Below are positions 23,301 to 35,826 of a stretch of 64,000 nt of DNA, one piece after another. Position numbers and translations under genes: made by a program. Under the pieces are notes generated by a model, which ran no database searches, had not been told where the DNA came from, and saw only the letters and a list, made by a program, of their open reading frames with translations. The stretch lies in NCBI RefSeq assembly GCF_003086295.3, contig NC_092048.1:41974425-42038424 (forward strand), written 5' to 3'. Origin of the DNA: Arachis hypogaea. Its lineage: Eukaryota > Streptophyta > Magnoliopsida > Fabales > Fabaceae. Each line of letters begins with the position of its first letter. Position 1 is the first letter of the stretch.

Positions 23301-26300
23301 CAGTCGGGATCAATCATGGCTCCTGTGCTGGTAAAAGAAATGGAGTCTGGGGTGTCTGAGTCCTTGAATTTTCCCATAATAAGCTTTTATGAGGTATGTG
23401 AATCGGCGCTTGTTACGGCGCTCTCGGCATCTTAGCTTTCTGTTCATGCCGATCCAACTTTTCAAGTATCTGATGGAGCAGTTGGCTGTTGTAGTTCTTG
23501 TGGTGTTTGAAGAAGGAATATCTTCAACTGTTCAGTGGGCTGGCTGGTAGTGGCTGCTGGAAGTCTAAGGTACTTTCCCGTTAGGGACATATTGATCATC
23601 CCCGTGGAAGCATGGCTTGGTGTCCCCAGCTCTGTAGGAGACTCCGGCTGCTGAGACAAGATCAGAGACCAGGGCGGGAAAAGGTAAGTTGCCCGCAATT
23701 TGTACGTGTCCCATGGCATTCCGGATATGTCTTGGTAGATTCAGAGGTTGGTCTGTAAGGATGCACCATAGAGGAACGACCATGTCCGCAGTGAAGGAGG
23801 ACTCGTGAGTGCTCAGAAAGACGTAATGGGACATAATCTGTGCCCATACGCGAGCCTCCAAGGTAAGTGCTGAAGCTGAAATTCCCTTAGGGCGGGTACG
23901 ATGGTCTCCGTAGATCCATCTGCTGCCAGGTAGTGCGATAACTCTGAGAACGGCGTCCAAGTCAATTGGTACAGCTGGCGCTTGAGTGCGGCTTCTTGAA
24001 AGGCATCCAATCCTTCTGGAATAGGGGGAAGACTTAGAACTTTTTGAATGGCTTTCTTCAGTAATGGGGATTGCATCTGACGGATATAGACAGACTGCAG
24101 GGTCGGCAGGTGGAAGTTGGAGTAGAACTCGACTACCCAAGAAAGATTGACCTGCCTTGGCTGTCTCTGTAGGAAATCCCATTGTCTTCGGGTAATTTGC
24201 GGCTCAACAAAGGTAGCAATATTGGGCGGGAGGAGAAGAAGGTATTCGTTGTGTAACTCCTTTCAGACAGGATGGGGAACATATGCTCACAGTAGCGATT
24301 GGGGAATCGCGCAGTGTCCTTTGCTGGGAAGGCTTTTCTTTATCATCAACCTTTATAATCCTCTTAATTTTCTTTGTTGAGGCCTTAACTGCGGTTGAAG
24401 AAGGCTCTGCCACTAATGCCCTCTTCGTTCCTCTCCTTGTTGTTGATTTGGGAATAGCTTTCTCTTTCCTTTCTTGGTGGCCATCCTAAAAAAGGGAAGA
24501 GAAAGTAAATTAAATTCAAAGAGATAGAGCAAAGGAAAGAGACGGAAAAGGATGGTTATAAATGCACATTAAAGGTAAAAGATGTTAACACACGCTCATA
24601 AAGTACATGTGAAAACTCATTAATGGAAAATAGCTAGTGCATATGATGACAATTGAATGCAAGGTGTTTATTGGCATGCCGGCAAAGGCATGAGTAGCAT
24701 AGATCAAGCATCACTCATAACAAACCATCACGTTTGTATTGACAATTAATTTCAATTAATACAATAGTAAAGGAAATTTGTGAAAAGCAAGCATTGAATA
24801 GGAGGATAATGCAGAAAAATGCATAATGCCATATTGGCTTTTTTCACAAATACATAGCATGCATGTAGAAGAAGCTCTTGAAAATAAGAATTTGAACATG
24901 CAAGTAATCCTTAAAAAGCAATATATAATGTCAAACAAATTTACAACAATCCACAAGCATATAATAATAAATAATGACTCAAATAAATTGATAACACCAA
25001 GTAAAAAGGAAAAAGAAAGAAAAAGAAATATGAACAATGAAGGTAAAAAGAAAAGAAAAGAAGATAACATATAAAAATAAGAAGAATAATGAAAAGTAAG
25101 GAGGAAGGAGAAAGAAAAACCTTGTTAATGGGGGTGAGAGAGAGTAAAAGGTGAGAAAGAAGGAAGAAGGGAGGAAGGGGGGGAGAAGAAATAAGGAGGA
25201 AAAAAAAAGAAAATAGGATTTGGGGAGAAAAGGATATGATAATTGGCAAAATTAGGGAGGATGTGCGGCGCAAGTGACGCGGTCGCGTGGGGCACGCGGT
25301 CGCGCGACTTGCGCTTAAACTGAATGACGCGGTCGCGTCGGTCACGGCGGTCGCGTGACCCATTTTAGGCTAATGGTGCGAGGGTAGCCCGCATTCGCAC
25401 AACTCTCTATTCAAAATCATATATGCCCAATTTTAAGTGACGCGATCGCGTGGGCATGCGATCGCGTGAGTGGGCTTTAGAAGGATATGACGCGGTCGCG
25501 TGGGTCCAGCGGCCGTGGGGAAGGATTATGCGTTCAGAACCAATCCAGCCCACTCTCACACAACTTTCGGTCGTGCACCACTTTGACGTCGAAATCCTGG
25601 TCACGCAGCCGCGTGGGAGGCCATTTTCCATATGACACGGTCGCGTAAGCGACCGCGGTCGTGTGGGATGATTTGTGACAATTGGCACGCCTCCAGCCCT
25701 GCTCCTGCGTAACTTCTGTTCATATTATTATTGTCTCCCAGCTCCTTGCGAACGCGGACGGCGTCAATGAGGCGGTCACGTCGCATGAATTATTTTTTTA
25801 AATAAAAGTATGTAAATGCAGATGCACGAAATATACTAATAAGAGAAGAGTTATTGAATAAGAAAACTAAAAATAAAGAAAATAACGATCATACCATGGT
25901 GGGTTTGTCTCCCACCTAGAACTTTGCTTTAACGTCCGTAAGTTGGACGCTCCACTAGCTCAGTCTTCAGTTATGTGGGGATTTCCAAGAGGAAGATCTC
26001 GAGCTCCTTGTTTTTCTTCAGCTTCTCGGCCATGGTACAAGCTTTAAACGATGTCCATTAACTTTGAAGGTTCAAAGTTTGAAGGATGCTTAGGTGATAA
26101 ACTCGTACGGTTCTGCCTTCTCTACTCTGTATGGACCTCCCATCTTGATCTCAACTTGCTGGCATGAGCCTCAGTCGAGATTTATAAAGGAGGACTAAGT
26201 CCAGGTTAGAACTCTTTCCTCTGATGTGCTGATCATGTATCAGCTTCATCTTCTCCTTGTACAGTCTTGAGTTCTCATAAGCTTCTAGGCAAAGGTTTTC

Positions 26301-28376
26301 CAGTTCCTGCAGTTGCAATTTTTTCAGTTCTGGCTTTTTCATTCCCATGTTGCATTCCTTTACTGCCCAAAAGGCTTTATGCTCTATTTCAACAGGGAGA
26401 TGACAATTTTCCATAAACTAAGCGGAAAGGACTCATTCCAATGGGTGTTTTGTATGCTGTTCTGTATGCCCAGAGTGCATCTTGTAGCCTGGTGCTCCAG
26501 TCTCTTCTATGAGGTTTGACTATCTTTGCAGGATACGCTTTATCTCTCTATTTGACACCTCGGCTTGCCCATTAGTCTGAGGAGGTAGGCTGTTGCAACT
26601 TTAATGAATTATCCCATGCTTCTTCATTAGTCCTGTTAGTCTCCTGTTACAAAAATGGGTGCCTTGATCGCTCACGATTGCTCGTGGTGATCCAAATCGA
26701 CAATGATATGGTTTCTCACAAAGGAAACAACAGTGTTACATCACATTGCGGGTAGGAATTTCTTCTACCCCATTTAGAACATAATCCACAGCTAACAATA
26801 TATAGAAATAACATTAGAATTTGGAAATGGACCCATGAAGTCAATGCCCCCAAACATAAAAAATTTCACAGAAAAGCATAATCTGTTGAGGCATCTCATC
26901 CTCCTGGATATATTACCAAATTTATGGCATGGGAAACAAGATTTACAAAATTCAGCAAGCGTCCCTAAAAAGAGTAGGCCACCAGAATCCACAGTCTAAG
27001 ATTTTTCTAGCAGTCTTTGAGGGCCAAAATGTCCTCCACTCTTAGATGAGTGACAGGCCTCTAAGATGACTGGAATTCTGATTGAGGCACAACACCGTCT
27101 AATTATCTGGTCAGGCGCCAATCTCCATAAATATGGGTCATCCCATAATATAATAATTTAGACTCGCTTTTCAGCTTGTCTCTTTGATGCCTTAGAAAAG
27201 TTTGGAGGAAAAGTGCGGTAACTAGATAATTAGCTACAGGTGCATACCAAGGGACTATCTCAGATACTGCTTGCAGGTATAAATGGGAAATTAATCAGCT
27301 ATAGAAGTGGAATCTCTGTAATATGTTCAAGGCGACTCAAGTGGTCTACCACTAAATCTGGCACCACTCCTGTCCTTAATTTCCAAAACAATTTCTTGTT
27401 GCAAATCCTAGTATAAGCCTTGTTTGGACTCCTTTTTAGCTATAATACTTTAAGAGTGCGTGGTCTGAATACACTACACTTTATACCAAGTTAAATAGGC
27501 TCGAATTTATCCAGAGCAAAAAACAATAGCAGTATTAGAACACAACTGTCTAGTACATTCCTTGTTAACCATAAAGTGACATTTTTCAAAATTCAATACA
27601 AGGTTTGTACTGACACATCTATCTAATACTCTAGATAATCCATCTAAGAAAGGCTAAAGGAATCGCATAGACACTAAAATCATCATAAATCATACAGTCC
27701 TCAATAAGATCAGAGAAAAGACTCATCATGCACTTTGGAAAGTAGCTGGTGCATTGCACAACAGGCATTTCTTGTAAGCAGTCCAAAGGACATGTAAAAT
27801 GGTATTTTCTGATCCTCAGGAGTATATAATCTGGAATAACCTGTATAACCATCTAAAAAAATAATGCGATTTACTGCAGGCGATCCAGCATTTGATCAAT
27901 ATATGGGAGAGGATAGTGATCCTTACGGGTTACTTGGTTGAGGCGTCTGTAGTCAATGCAGACCCTCCAGGCGTTCTGAACTCTAGTTGTCAGGAGTTCT
28001 CCATGCTCATTCTTCACTGCAGTGACTCCAGACTTCTTTGGCACCACTTGTATTGGGCTTACCCATTCACTGTCTGAGATGGGATAGATGATATATGCCT
28101 CTAGTAGTCTGGTCACTTCCTTTTTGACAACCTCTAAGATAGTGGGGTTCAGTCTTCTCTGGGGTTGACGGACAGGTCTTGCTCCTTCTTCTAAAAATAT
28201 CCTATGCTCACAGACTTGAGGATTGATACCTACTATGTCTGCCAAACTCCAACCAATTGCCTTCTTGTGCCTCCTCAGCACACCAAGTAGCTACTCTTCC
28301 TGTTGAGAAGTGAGTTCCTTGCAATGATAACCGGAACTTCTGCCCGTCTTCAAGGTAAGCATATTTGAGGTGTGGG
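20329..28376 (-). mobile_element. E2 gypsy element, copy A, truncated at the gap
   Basis: Holds the 3' LTR (20329-21803), 3' non-coding region, extra ORF (about 23233-24485), GC-motif region (25270-25790), and pol back to the protease C-terminus, where it stops at the N run. Compared with copy B it is peppered with one- to few-base deletions that become denser towards 28376: the coordinate offset to copy B rises from about 25,230 near 19.5 kb to 25,259 at 23.7 kb and 25,333 at 27.9 kb. The third, independent LTR at 56436 agrees with copy B in 20330-20420 (for example GTTAAG and CAACCAGAAATCC). Reading frames here should not be interpreted. Confidence 0.88.
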
Positions 28377-29376
28377 NNNNNNNNNNNNNNNNNNNNNNNN
28401 NNNNNNNNNNNNNNNNNNNNNNNNNNNNNNNNNNNNNNNNNNNNNNNNNNNNNNNNNNNNNNNNNNNNNNNNNNNNNNNNNNNNNNNNNNNNNNNNNNNN
28501 NNNNNNNNNNNNNNNNNNNNNNNNNNNNNNNNNNNNNNNNNNNNNNNNNNNNNNNNNNNNNNNNNNNNNNNNNNNNNNNNNNNNNNNNNNNNNNNNNNNN
28601 NNNNNNNNNNNNNNNNNNNNNNNNNNNNNNNNNNNNNNNNNNNNNNNNNNNNNNNNNNNNNNNNNNNNNNNNNNNNNNNNNNNNNNNNNNNNNNNNNNNN
28701 NNNNNNNNNNNNNNNNNNNNNNNNNNNNNNNNNNNNNNNNNNNNNNNNNNNNNNNNNNNNNNNNNNNNNNNNNNNNNNNNNNNNNNNNNNNNNNNNNNNN
28801 NNNNNNNNNNNNNNNNNNNNNNNNNNNNNNNNNNNNNNNNNNNNNNNNNNNNNNNNNNNNNNNNNNNNNNNNNNNNNNNNNNNNNNNNNNNNNNNNNNNN
28901 NNNNNNNNNNNNNNNNNNNNNNNNNNNNNNNNNNNNNNNNNNNNNNNNNNNNNNNNNNNNNNNNNNNNNNNNNNNNNNNNNNNNNNNNNNNNNNNNNNNN
29001 NNNNNNNNNNNNNNNNNNNNNNNNNNNNNNNNNNNNNNNNNNNNNNNNNNNNNNNNNNNNNNNNNNNNNNNNNNNNNNNNNNNNNNNNNNNNNNNNNNNN
29101 NNNNNNNNNNNNNNNNNNNNNNNNNNNNNNNNNNNNNNNNNNNNNNNNNNNNNNNNNNNNNNNNNNNNNNNNNNNNNNNNNNNNNNNNNNNNNNNNNNNN
29201 NNNNNNNNNNNNNNNNNNNNNNNNNNNNNNNNNNNNNNNNNNNNNNNNNNNNNNNNNNNNNNNNNNNNNNNNNNNNNNNNNNNNNNNNNNNNNNNNNNNN
29301 NNNNNNNNNNNNNNNNNNNNNNNNNNNNNNNNNNNNNNNNNNNNNNNNNNNNNNNNNNNNNNNNNNNNNNNNNNNN
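28377..29376. other. Assembly gap, exactly 1000 N
   Basis: A round-number N run, typical of a scaffolding placeholder of unknown true size. Sequence left of it matches up to 53710 and sequence right of it matches from 3949, so the two flanks overlap by about 24.4 kb instead of being apart. Long open frames through the N run are meaningless. Confidence 0.98.
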
Positions 29377-32300
29377 GGCACTTTCTTCTTGGGGCTCTTT
29401 TCTTTTTCAGGAGGTGTTCAGTTTTGGAGGCTCAATTTTTAGAATGTCCTTCGCTGAAAATCTCCAATGCATGCTTTGATTGTAGCTTCTCCTCTATTCT
29501 TTCATCTTTGTTGCAACACTTCTACCTCTTCCTTTCTTTTCCAGCATGAGCTTAGGTGCATTGGAAGCGTTTCATCAGGTGCTTCTTTCAAGTTTGGATT
29601 TTATGGAATCAATCTTCATACACTCCTCCTCTTGGTGAATCTGCAAATTCTTGAAGACATGGAACACTTATGCTCTTCATGCACCCTTAGCATCAATTTC
29701 CTTTTTCAAATTTATCATGCCTGAGTCTAAGAAAGGTCTTCCCTAGGATGATGGGAGTGTTTCACTTCCTCTATGTCTAGATGACGAAGTAGCTGGGAGG
29801 AAAAATTTGTCCACCTTCACCAAACATTCTCCACAACCCCAATGCTTGCTGAAGATTTGTCTGCCATTTGAAGGGCTATTTTTGTGGGTTCAATTCATGA
29901 ATCTGAAGCTTCCTCATCAAGATAGAGGCATCAATTATGCTTGCACCAAGGTCACAAAATACTCTCTCAATCTCATGTTGCTATGGTGCGGGATATGAAA
30001 GCTCCCTGGGTCCCTTCCTCTTCTTGGTAACCCTTCTGGATGATGGCACTACACTCCCTGGTCATCACAACCATTTGTCCCTCCTTCAAGGATCTTTTCC
30101 TTGTTAACAATTCCTTCATGAACTTGCATACAATGGCATTTGTTCAAGTGCTTCTATGAAGGGATGTTGATGTGCAGTGTCTTGAATATTTCCAGAATTG
30201 GAGTATTGCTTCTCTTTGTTCTCTCCCTTGAACTTTGAGGTATGGTAGCATGGTTGTATGCTTCATGCCCCTTTCTTAGCTACTTTCACTTTGTGTGGAG
30301 TTTCTTGCTCCTGCTTTTGTTTTCACCTCTTCTTTTAAGCCTTCTTTGTTGTGCTCTTCCTGAGTATGGCTTCTTCCCCACCTTCTTCCACTTCTAGGGT
30401 GATTGCTTTACACTCCTCCCACTTATGGCTTTTCCTTGTCCCTTGGGTTATCTTCAGTGGTACTAGGAGTCTCGCTTCTCACCTATCTCAGTGACTGTTT
30501 GGCCTTTGTCCTATTTCCTTCAGATTTTTCATAGATGAATTTGGTTTTTGAGTGTCAGGGCTTGATCTTTCTTGCATCTTTGACTGATAGTTTTCCATTA
30601 ACATCTCTAAGTTAGAGATCCTCTGAGAGTCGGATTGGTTGCGATGAGGTTATTGGTGGAGGTGTTTGGAGCATTGATGGTTATTTTGTGAGTTGAATGG
30701 AAGTATGGAAAACTATTTTGGTGAGTTTGTGAGTTTATGAGGTGGATGATATGTGTTTTGTAGTTTTTGTATGGTTAGTGTTACTGATGATGATTTTGGC
30801 TGTGTGGTTGCGGGAATGTTGGAGTTGTTTTCTCTGCCAATGGTTTTGATTTCACCCCATCTCAGGTTGGGGTGATTCCTCCAGGATGAGTTGTATGTGT
30901 ACCATGGAAGTCATTTTGAGAAGAATTTGAGGCATTTTGCATATATTGAACCTGTTCTTGTTGCTGCTCATATTGCTCGCTTCATTTTGACCCCATTCAA
31001 TGAAGGTTGATTTGTTGTGCTCACTGAAGTAGTTGGAGGCCATCTATTCTCTTAGCCATCATTTCCATTTGTTGCTGGAGTTGTTGGTCATTAACTTTTT
31101 TTGCCAAGATGTGTCCACTCCTTCTAGTTCCAAACACCCTTCTTTTGAATAGGTGGCGTTGCCTCTGATGAGCAAAGAGTATTGGTTATTTGTCACCATG
31201 TCTACGAGATTCTGAGCTTCTTCGGCTGTATTCATTATTGTAGCGAGCCTCCTGTAGAGTAATCCAAAGATCTCTTGAGATTTTTTAGTCAACCCTTCAT
31301 AAAATTTTGAAGTTTATCCCATTCACTGAACATCTCAGGTGGACATTTTTTAATTAGAGCTTTGTATCTTTTCCATGCCTCATACAATGATTCCCCATCC
31401 ATTTGAGTGAAGTTGACCTCCGTTTTTTAACCTGATGATCCTCTGAGGGGATAGAACTTGGATAGGAATTTATTCACCAGATCATCCCAAGTGTTGATAC
31501 TTTCTTTGGGAAATGTCTTCAGCCATTGAAATGCCTTATCCCTAAAAGAAAATGGGAAATAGTAGCTTGTAAACATCTGGAGGCACACCATTTGTCTTGA
31601 CAGTTTCACAAATTCTTAGGAAGACAGATAGGTGTTGATTTAGATCCTCAAGGGGGCCTCCTCCATAGGAGCAATTGTTTGCACGAGGGTGATGAGTTGA
31701 GACTTCAATTCAAAGTTGTTTGCATGAACATTGGGCAAGTATACTGCTCCCACGTGTCTTGGATTTGGGAGAGTGTACGAAGCTAAACTCTCCTTTGAGG
31801 TGGGTTTATTGTTATGGCTACTCCTTCTGGTGGATTTGGTGGATTTGTTAAATGTTCCTCCATATTGGAATCTTCTTTGACTCCTCTTTCCAACAATGTT
31901 TTCCCTCTTTCAGCTCTTCTTATTCTTCTGAGGGTTCTTTCGTCTTGTTCACAGAAAGTGGATATACTTCTCCTTGTACCTGACATACACCAAAGCATAG
32001 AATCACACAACACCAGAAAGGCAATAACACTAATTCATTGCTGAAGTGAAATGTTAGTTGGCTTAAGCAAACTTCAAACAGTTAGTGTGTTAGTTAAAGT
32101 AAAAGAAACAGAAAATAAAAGTGCTAGATCTAGATCTTCACTTCACTTAATCATTGTTAATCTAATTCAATCCCCGGCAACGGCGCCAAAACTGATACGT
32201 AAAAATTATTTTCACGTAATTACTGGCAAGTTATACCGGGTCGTATCAAGTAATAAAACTCACTAAGAGTGAGGTCGATCCCACGGAGATTGGTAGATTA

Positions 32301-35300
32301 AGCAACTTTAGTTAAATGGTAGATTTAGTCAAGCAAACATGGTTTTGATTTCATGAGATTTGTGATTTTTGAACATAATTGCAAAAAAATAAATGGCAAG
32401 GAATTAAAGAACTAGAAGAGAAAAGAAATGAAGTAAAAACGAAACTTAAATCAAGAAACTTAAATGACATTAAAGATAAATTGCAAGAAAGTAAGATTGC
32501 AGAATTTTAAAGCAAGAGTAAATAGCAAGAAATATAGAATATAATGTAATGACAAGAATAATGAATTGCAAGAATGTAGAAGGGAATTGGTAATGATATT
32601 CAAAAACTAAAGAGCAAAAGAAATGAGAATTGATGATGGAGAGGGTCATTAGGGATCAGAGATGCAAATTCTTCTGAATTGATGTTGATCAATTTCTTTT
32701 CAATCATGGGTATAGATCCATGGCAACTTGTGGTAATGAGTCCCAATATCTGGTAACCAATTCTCTCAACACAACTAATTGCCACTTGTGATCTAATTGT
32801 TCATGAGAAGAATGAAGTTCAATTCCTAATCCAAGTACACAACTTCCAGATCTCAACTAAGGGAGGTTACATCTCACATACCAACAAAGTGTATTGATTA
32901 AGGAAATCATGAAAGGATGAACTCTAACTGAATTATGTGACTCCTTTCTCAAATTCACCATATAATTCATATAGATTAATCCCTCTCTCGATGGTGATTG
33001 AATCTTTGAATAACAAGAGTTTTCTCTTGGATAACCACTTGAATTAAGAAGGAAGAGAGAGTTATCATTCATTCAACAAACAGAGCTCTTTCCCCCTAAT
33101 GAAAGTGGGTTTAGTGAATCATAGCTCCAATTTCAACAACAATTGCAATAGATGAAAATTAAACTAAGTGTAGAGAAGAATGAAGAAGAAGAAGAAGAAG
33201 TTCTAAAACTGAAATTCAAGTTTCAAGAAAAACAAAATAGAAGACCGGTGAGAAAAAGTAAGAATAGAAATTGCTAGTGTAATCGAAAAATGTCTAAGTG
33301 TCAAAAAGTCTAAAAAAAAGTTTAAAGCCAAAAGTCCTCCAAAGTATCAAACTCTTCTCTATTTATACTACTCCTAAAACTCCTTCATAGATCTTTAATT
33401 GGGCTAGCAATGTGGGCTTTATCCTTGTGAATTCCTGGCTCCACGGAAGAAGTGTTGCTGGCCTTTGTGAGGAACAGAGGAAGCAGAGCAAGTTGTCATC
33501 AATTCTGGCCCATTGAGTGGCGTTACTGGCAAACATGCTAGTGTTGTAACAAGTTGGCAACGTGTGTGTTAGTCCCCCTGGGCTGAGGTTTGGTGATGGG
33601 CATTGCTAGCCCAAGTTGTTGCCAAACACTTGGCTCTTCTTCTTCTTGGTTTCACTTTTCATGCTTAATGTTGCCTAAACTTGAGTTTCAATCCTTTGCT
33701 TTAATATCGACTATTATACATCATTGAAAGCTTATAATGTCTTCTTTCCAATGCACTTGGAATCATCGCATTGATCTTTCCTAGCTCAAGTTATGCTCTA
33801 TTGAAGAAGGCAGGTCAAGTTGCCTTGGTTGTGGCGTTTTTGTCAAACACGCCAGTTCATTCCAAGTTGGCAACGTGCTAGTGCCCTTCCTTGGCCCAAT
33901 TCTCTTTCCCTTGGCATTTTTTATGAACACGCCTTCTCCACCTTGGCTTGGCACGTGTTCGAGCCTCTCTAGGCTCATTCATGCTTCCTTGATGTTAACT
34001 CCTTGTTCTTGTTTTTTGGGACTTAAAGTTCCTTATAGTTTGGCTTCCATTTTGTACTCCACTATAGAATATTATATATGGTTCGAAAGATCTGATGTCA
34101 GCTTTCTAATGCAACTGAAAGAACTCAAATTGGATCTTTGTAGCTCAAGTTATTCTTGTTTGAAGAAGACAGGGTCAGGCTGCCAAAATCGCGGGCGTTG
34201 TTAGCAAACACGCCTTTGCTCTTCCAAGTTGGCAACGTGTTCAGTTCTGAGGCTCCAAATGAAGTCCGATTTTGAAGCTTCAAACAATGTCAAACCCATA
34301 CCATGATATATCGTTGGAAAGCTCTGGATGTCTACTTTCAAATGTCGTTGGAATCACCTCATTTGGAGCTTTGTAGCTCAAGATATACTCCATTGAAGGA
34401 GGTAAGGTCAGGCTGCCAAGCTCACTAGCGTTTTTGGCAAATACTCCCTTGTATTTCCAAGTTGCCAACGTGCTACCTTCATTCTTCACCATCGAAAGCT
34501 TCCTGGCGTTGTTGCCAAACACCAATGCTTTCTTGAGTTGGCACGTGCTCGATGCTCTTCCTGGCTCAAAATTGCTTCCACGTTGCCATTACACGCCTAT
34601 AGAACACGTTGGCACTGCTCCTTTCTGAGGCTCCAATGAAGCCAGCTTTTGAACTCGAATGAATGCCAACCCCATACTATGATATATGGTTGGAAAGCTC
34701 TTGATGTCTACTTTCCAATGCACTAGAATCACCTCCTTTAGAGCTTTGTAGCTCAAGTTATGCATCCTTGAAGGAGGCAAGGTCAGGCTGCCAGGTTGCT
34801 GGAGTTGTTGCTGAACACGCACCCTTTCTTCCAAGTTGGCAACGCTCGATGACTTCTCTAGGGCTGCTTCCTTGCTTGGCGTTGCCTTGGAACACGCCCA
34901 TGCTCTCCCAGCCCAACAACATGCTCGAGCCTTTCCTATGGCACCAACCTTTGCTTGCTACGTTGCCAAGGAACACGCCTTCAGAATTTGGCGTTGGCAA
35001 CGTGCATCTCCCTTTCCTGGGCTAAGTCTTTCTATTCAGCGTTGTTTGCCTGCGTTGTCCTCAACACGCCCCTCATCTCTAGGCTGGCAACGTGCTCGAG
35101 GCTTTGGACTAGCTTCCCAAGGTTGCTTGCTGCGTTGCCAAGGAACACGCCTCAGATTTGGCGTTGGCAACGTGCTTCACACCCTTCCTACCCAAGCCTT
35201 CTTGCTACTGGCGTTGTCACCAAACATGCCCTTGTTGGTGGCGTTGGCAACGTGCTAGGGAGCTGCTTTCTTCCAGGTTTTTGCTCCCTGGCGTTGCTAT

Positions 35301-35826
35301 GGAACACGCTATTACTTTGGGGAGTTGGCAACGTGCCAACCCGCTCTTTTTGTCTTGCTTTGGATTGTTGGAGTTGCCCTCAAACACGCCATTGTAAATT
35401 CAAGTTGGTAACTTGCTTGGGGCTTCAAATTCACCTTCCAGGACTACTTGGCGTTATTGCCAAACACTCAAGTGATAATGCATGTTGGCAACTCCCAAGT
35501 CTCTTCTTCCTTGCCAAGCTTGCTATGTCCCCAATCTTTCTTGCTGGCTTGACCTTCTTGCTTCATTACCTATCATTAACCAAAGAATTTGCTTCAAAGT
35601 TATACCATTCTATGCAACAATTTTCAAGAGATTCATCCATGCTAATTCATTTGTCAACTCCTTGAATTCTTTGCGCAAATATAGCCAAATTCCACCTAGT
35701 TCTTGGTTCATGAATGCATGGAGAGAAAACTCACACAAATGCTAGTTTATTTCAAAGAAAGTGAATGAAATTAAGCTAAAACTACTTAAACTAACTAGCT
35801 AATATAGCAAAGATGCAAATGCATCA
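29377..35826 (-). mobile_element. E1, copy B, low-quality duplicate of 3949-10592
   Basis: Same order as copy A: integrase tail, protease, gag, tRNA-Asp site (about 32171-32188), LTR 32193-35826. The offset to copy A falls from 25,428 at the first base to 25,234 by 35.5 kb, a net loss of about 194 bases, almost all single-base or short deletions. Gag (about 30630-31986) and protease (about 29690-30620) are shattered into many frames although copy A is open. The damage is most severe next to the gap and fades to nearly none by 36 kb, which looks like unpolished contig-end sequence and not evolutionary decay. Confidence 0.88.

Noticed and set aside
24941..25363. F/L/S-rich minus-strand frames here and at 50205-50666
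   Set aside because: They reflect a purine-rich stretch on the other strand and lack any family feature.
28350..29549. Long open frames across the N run
   Set aside because: Made of unknown residues; the gap has no sequence.
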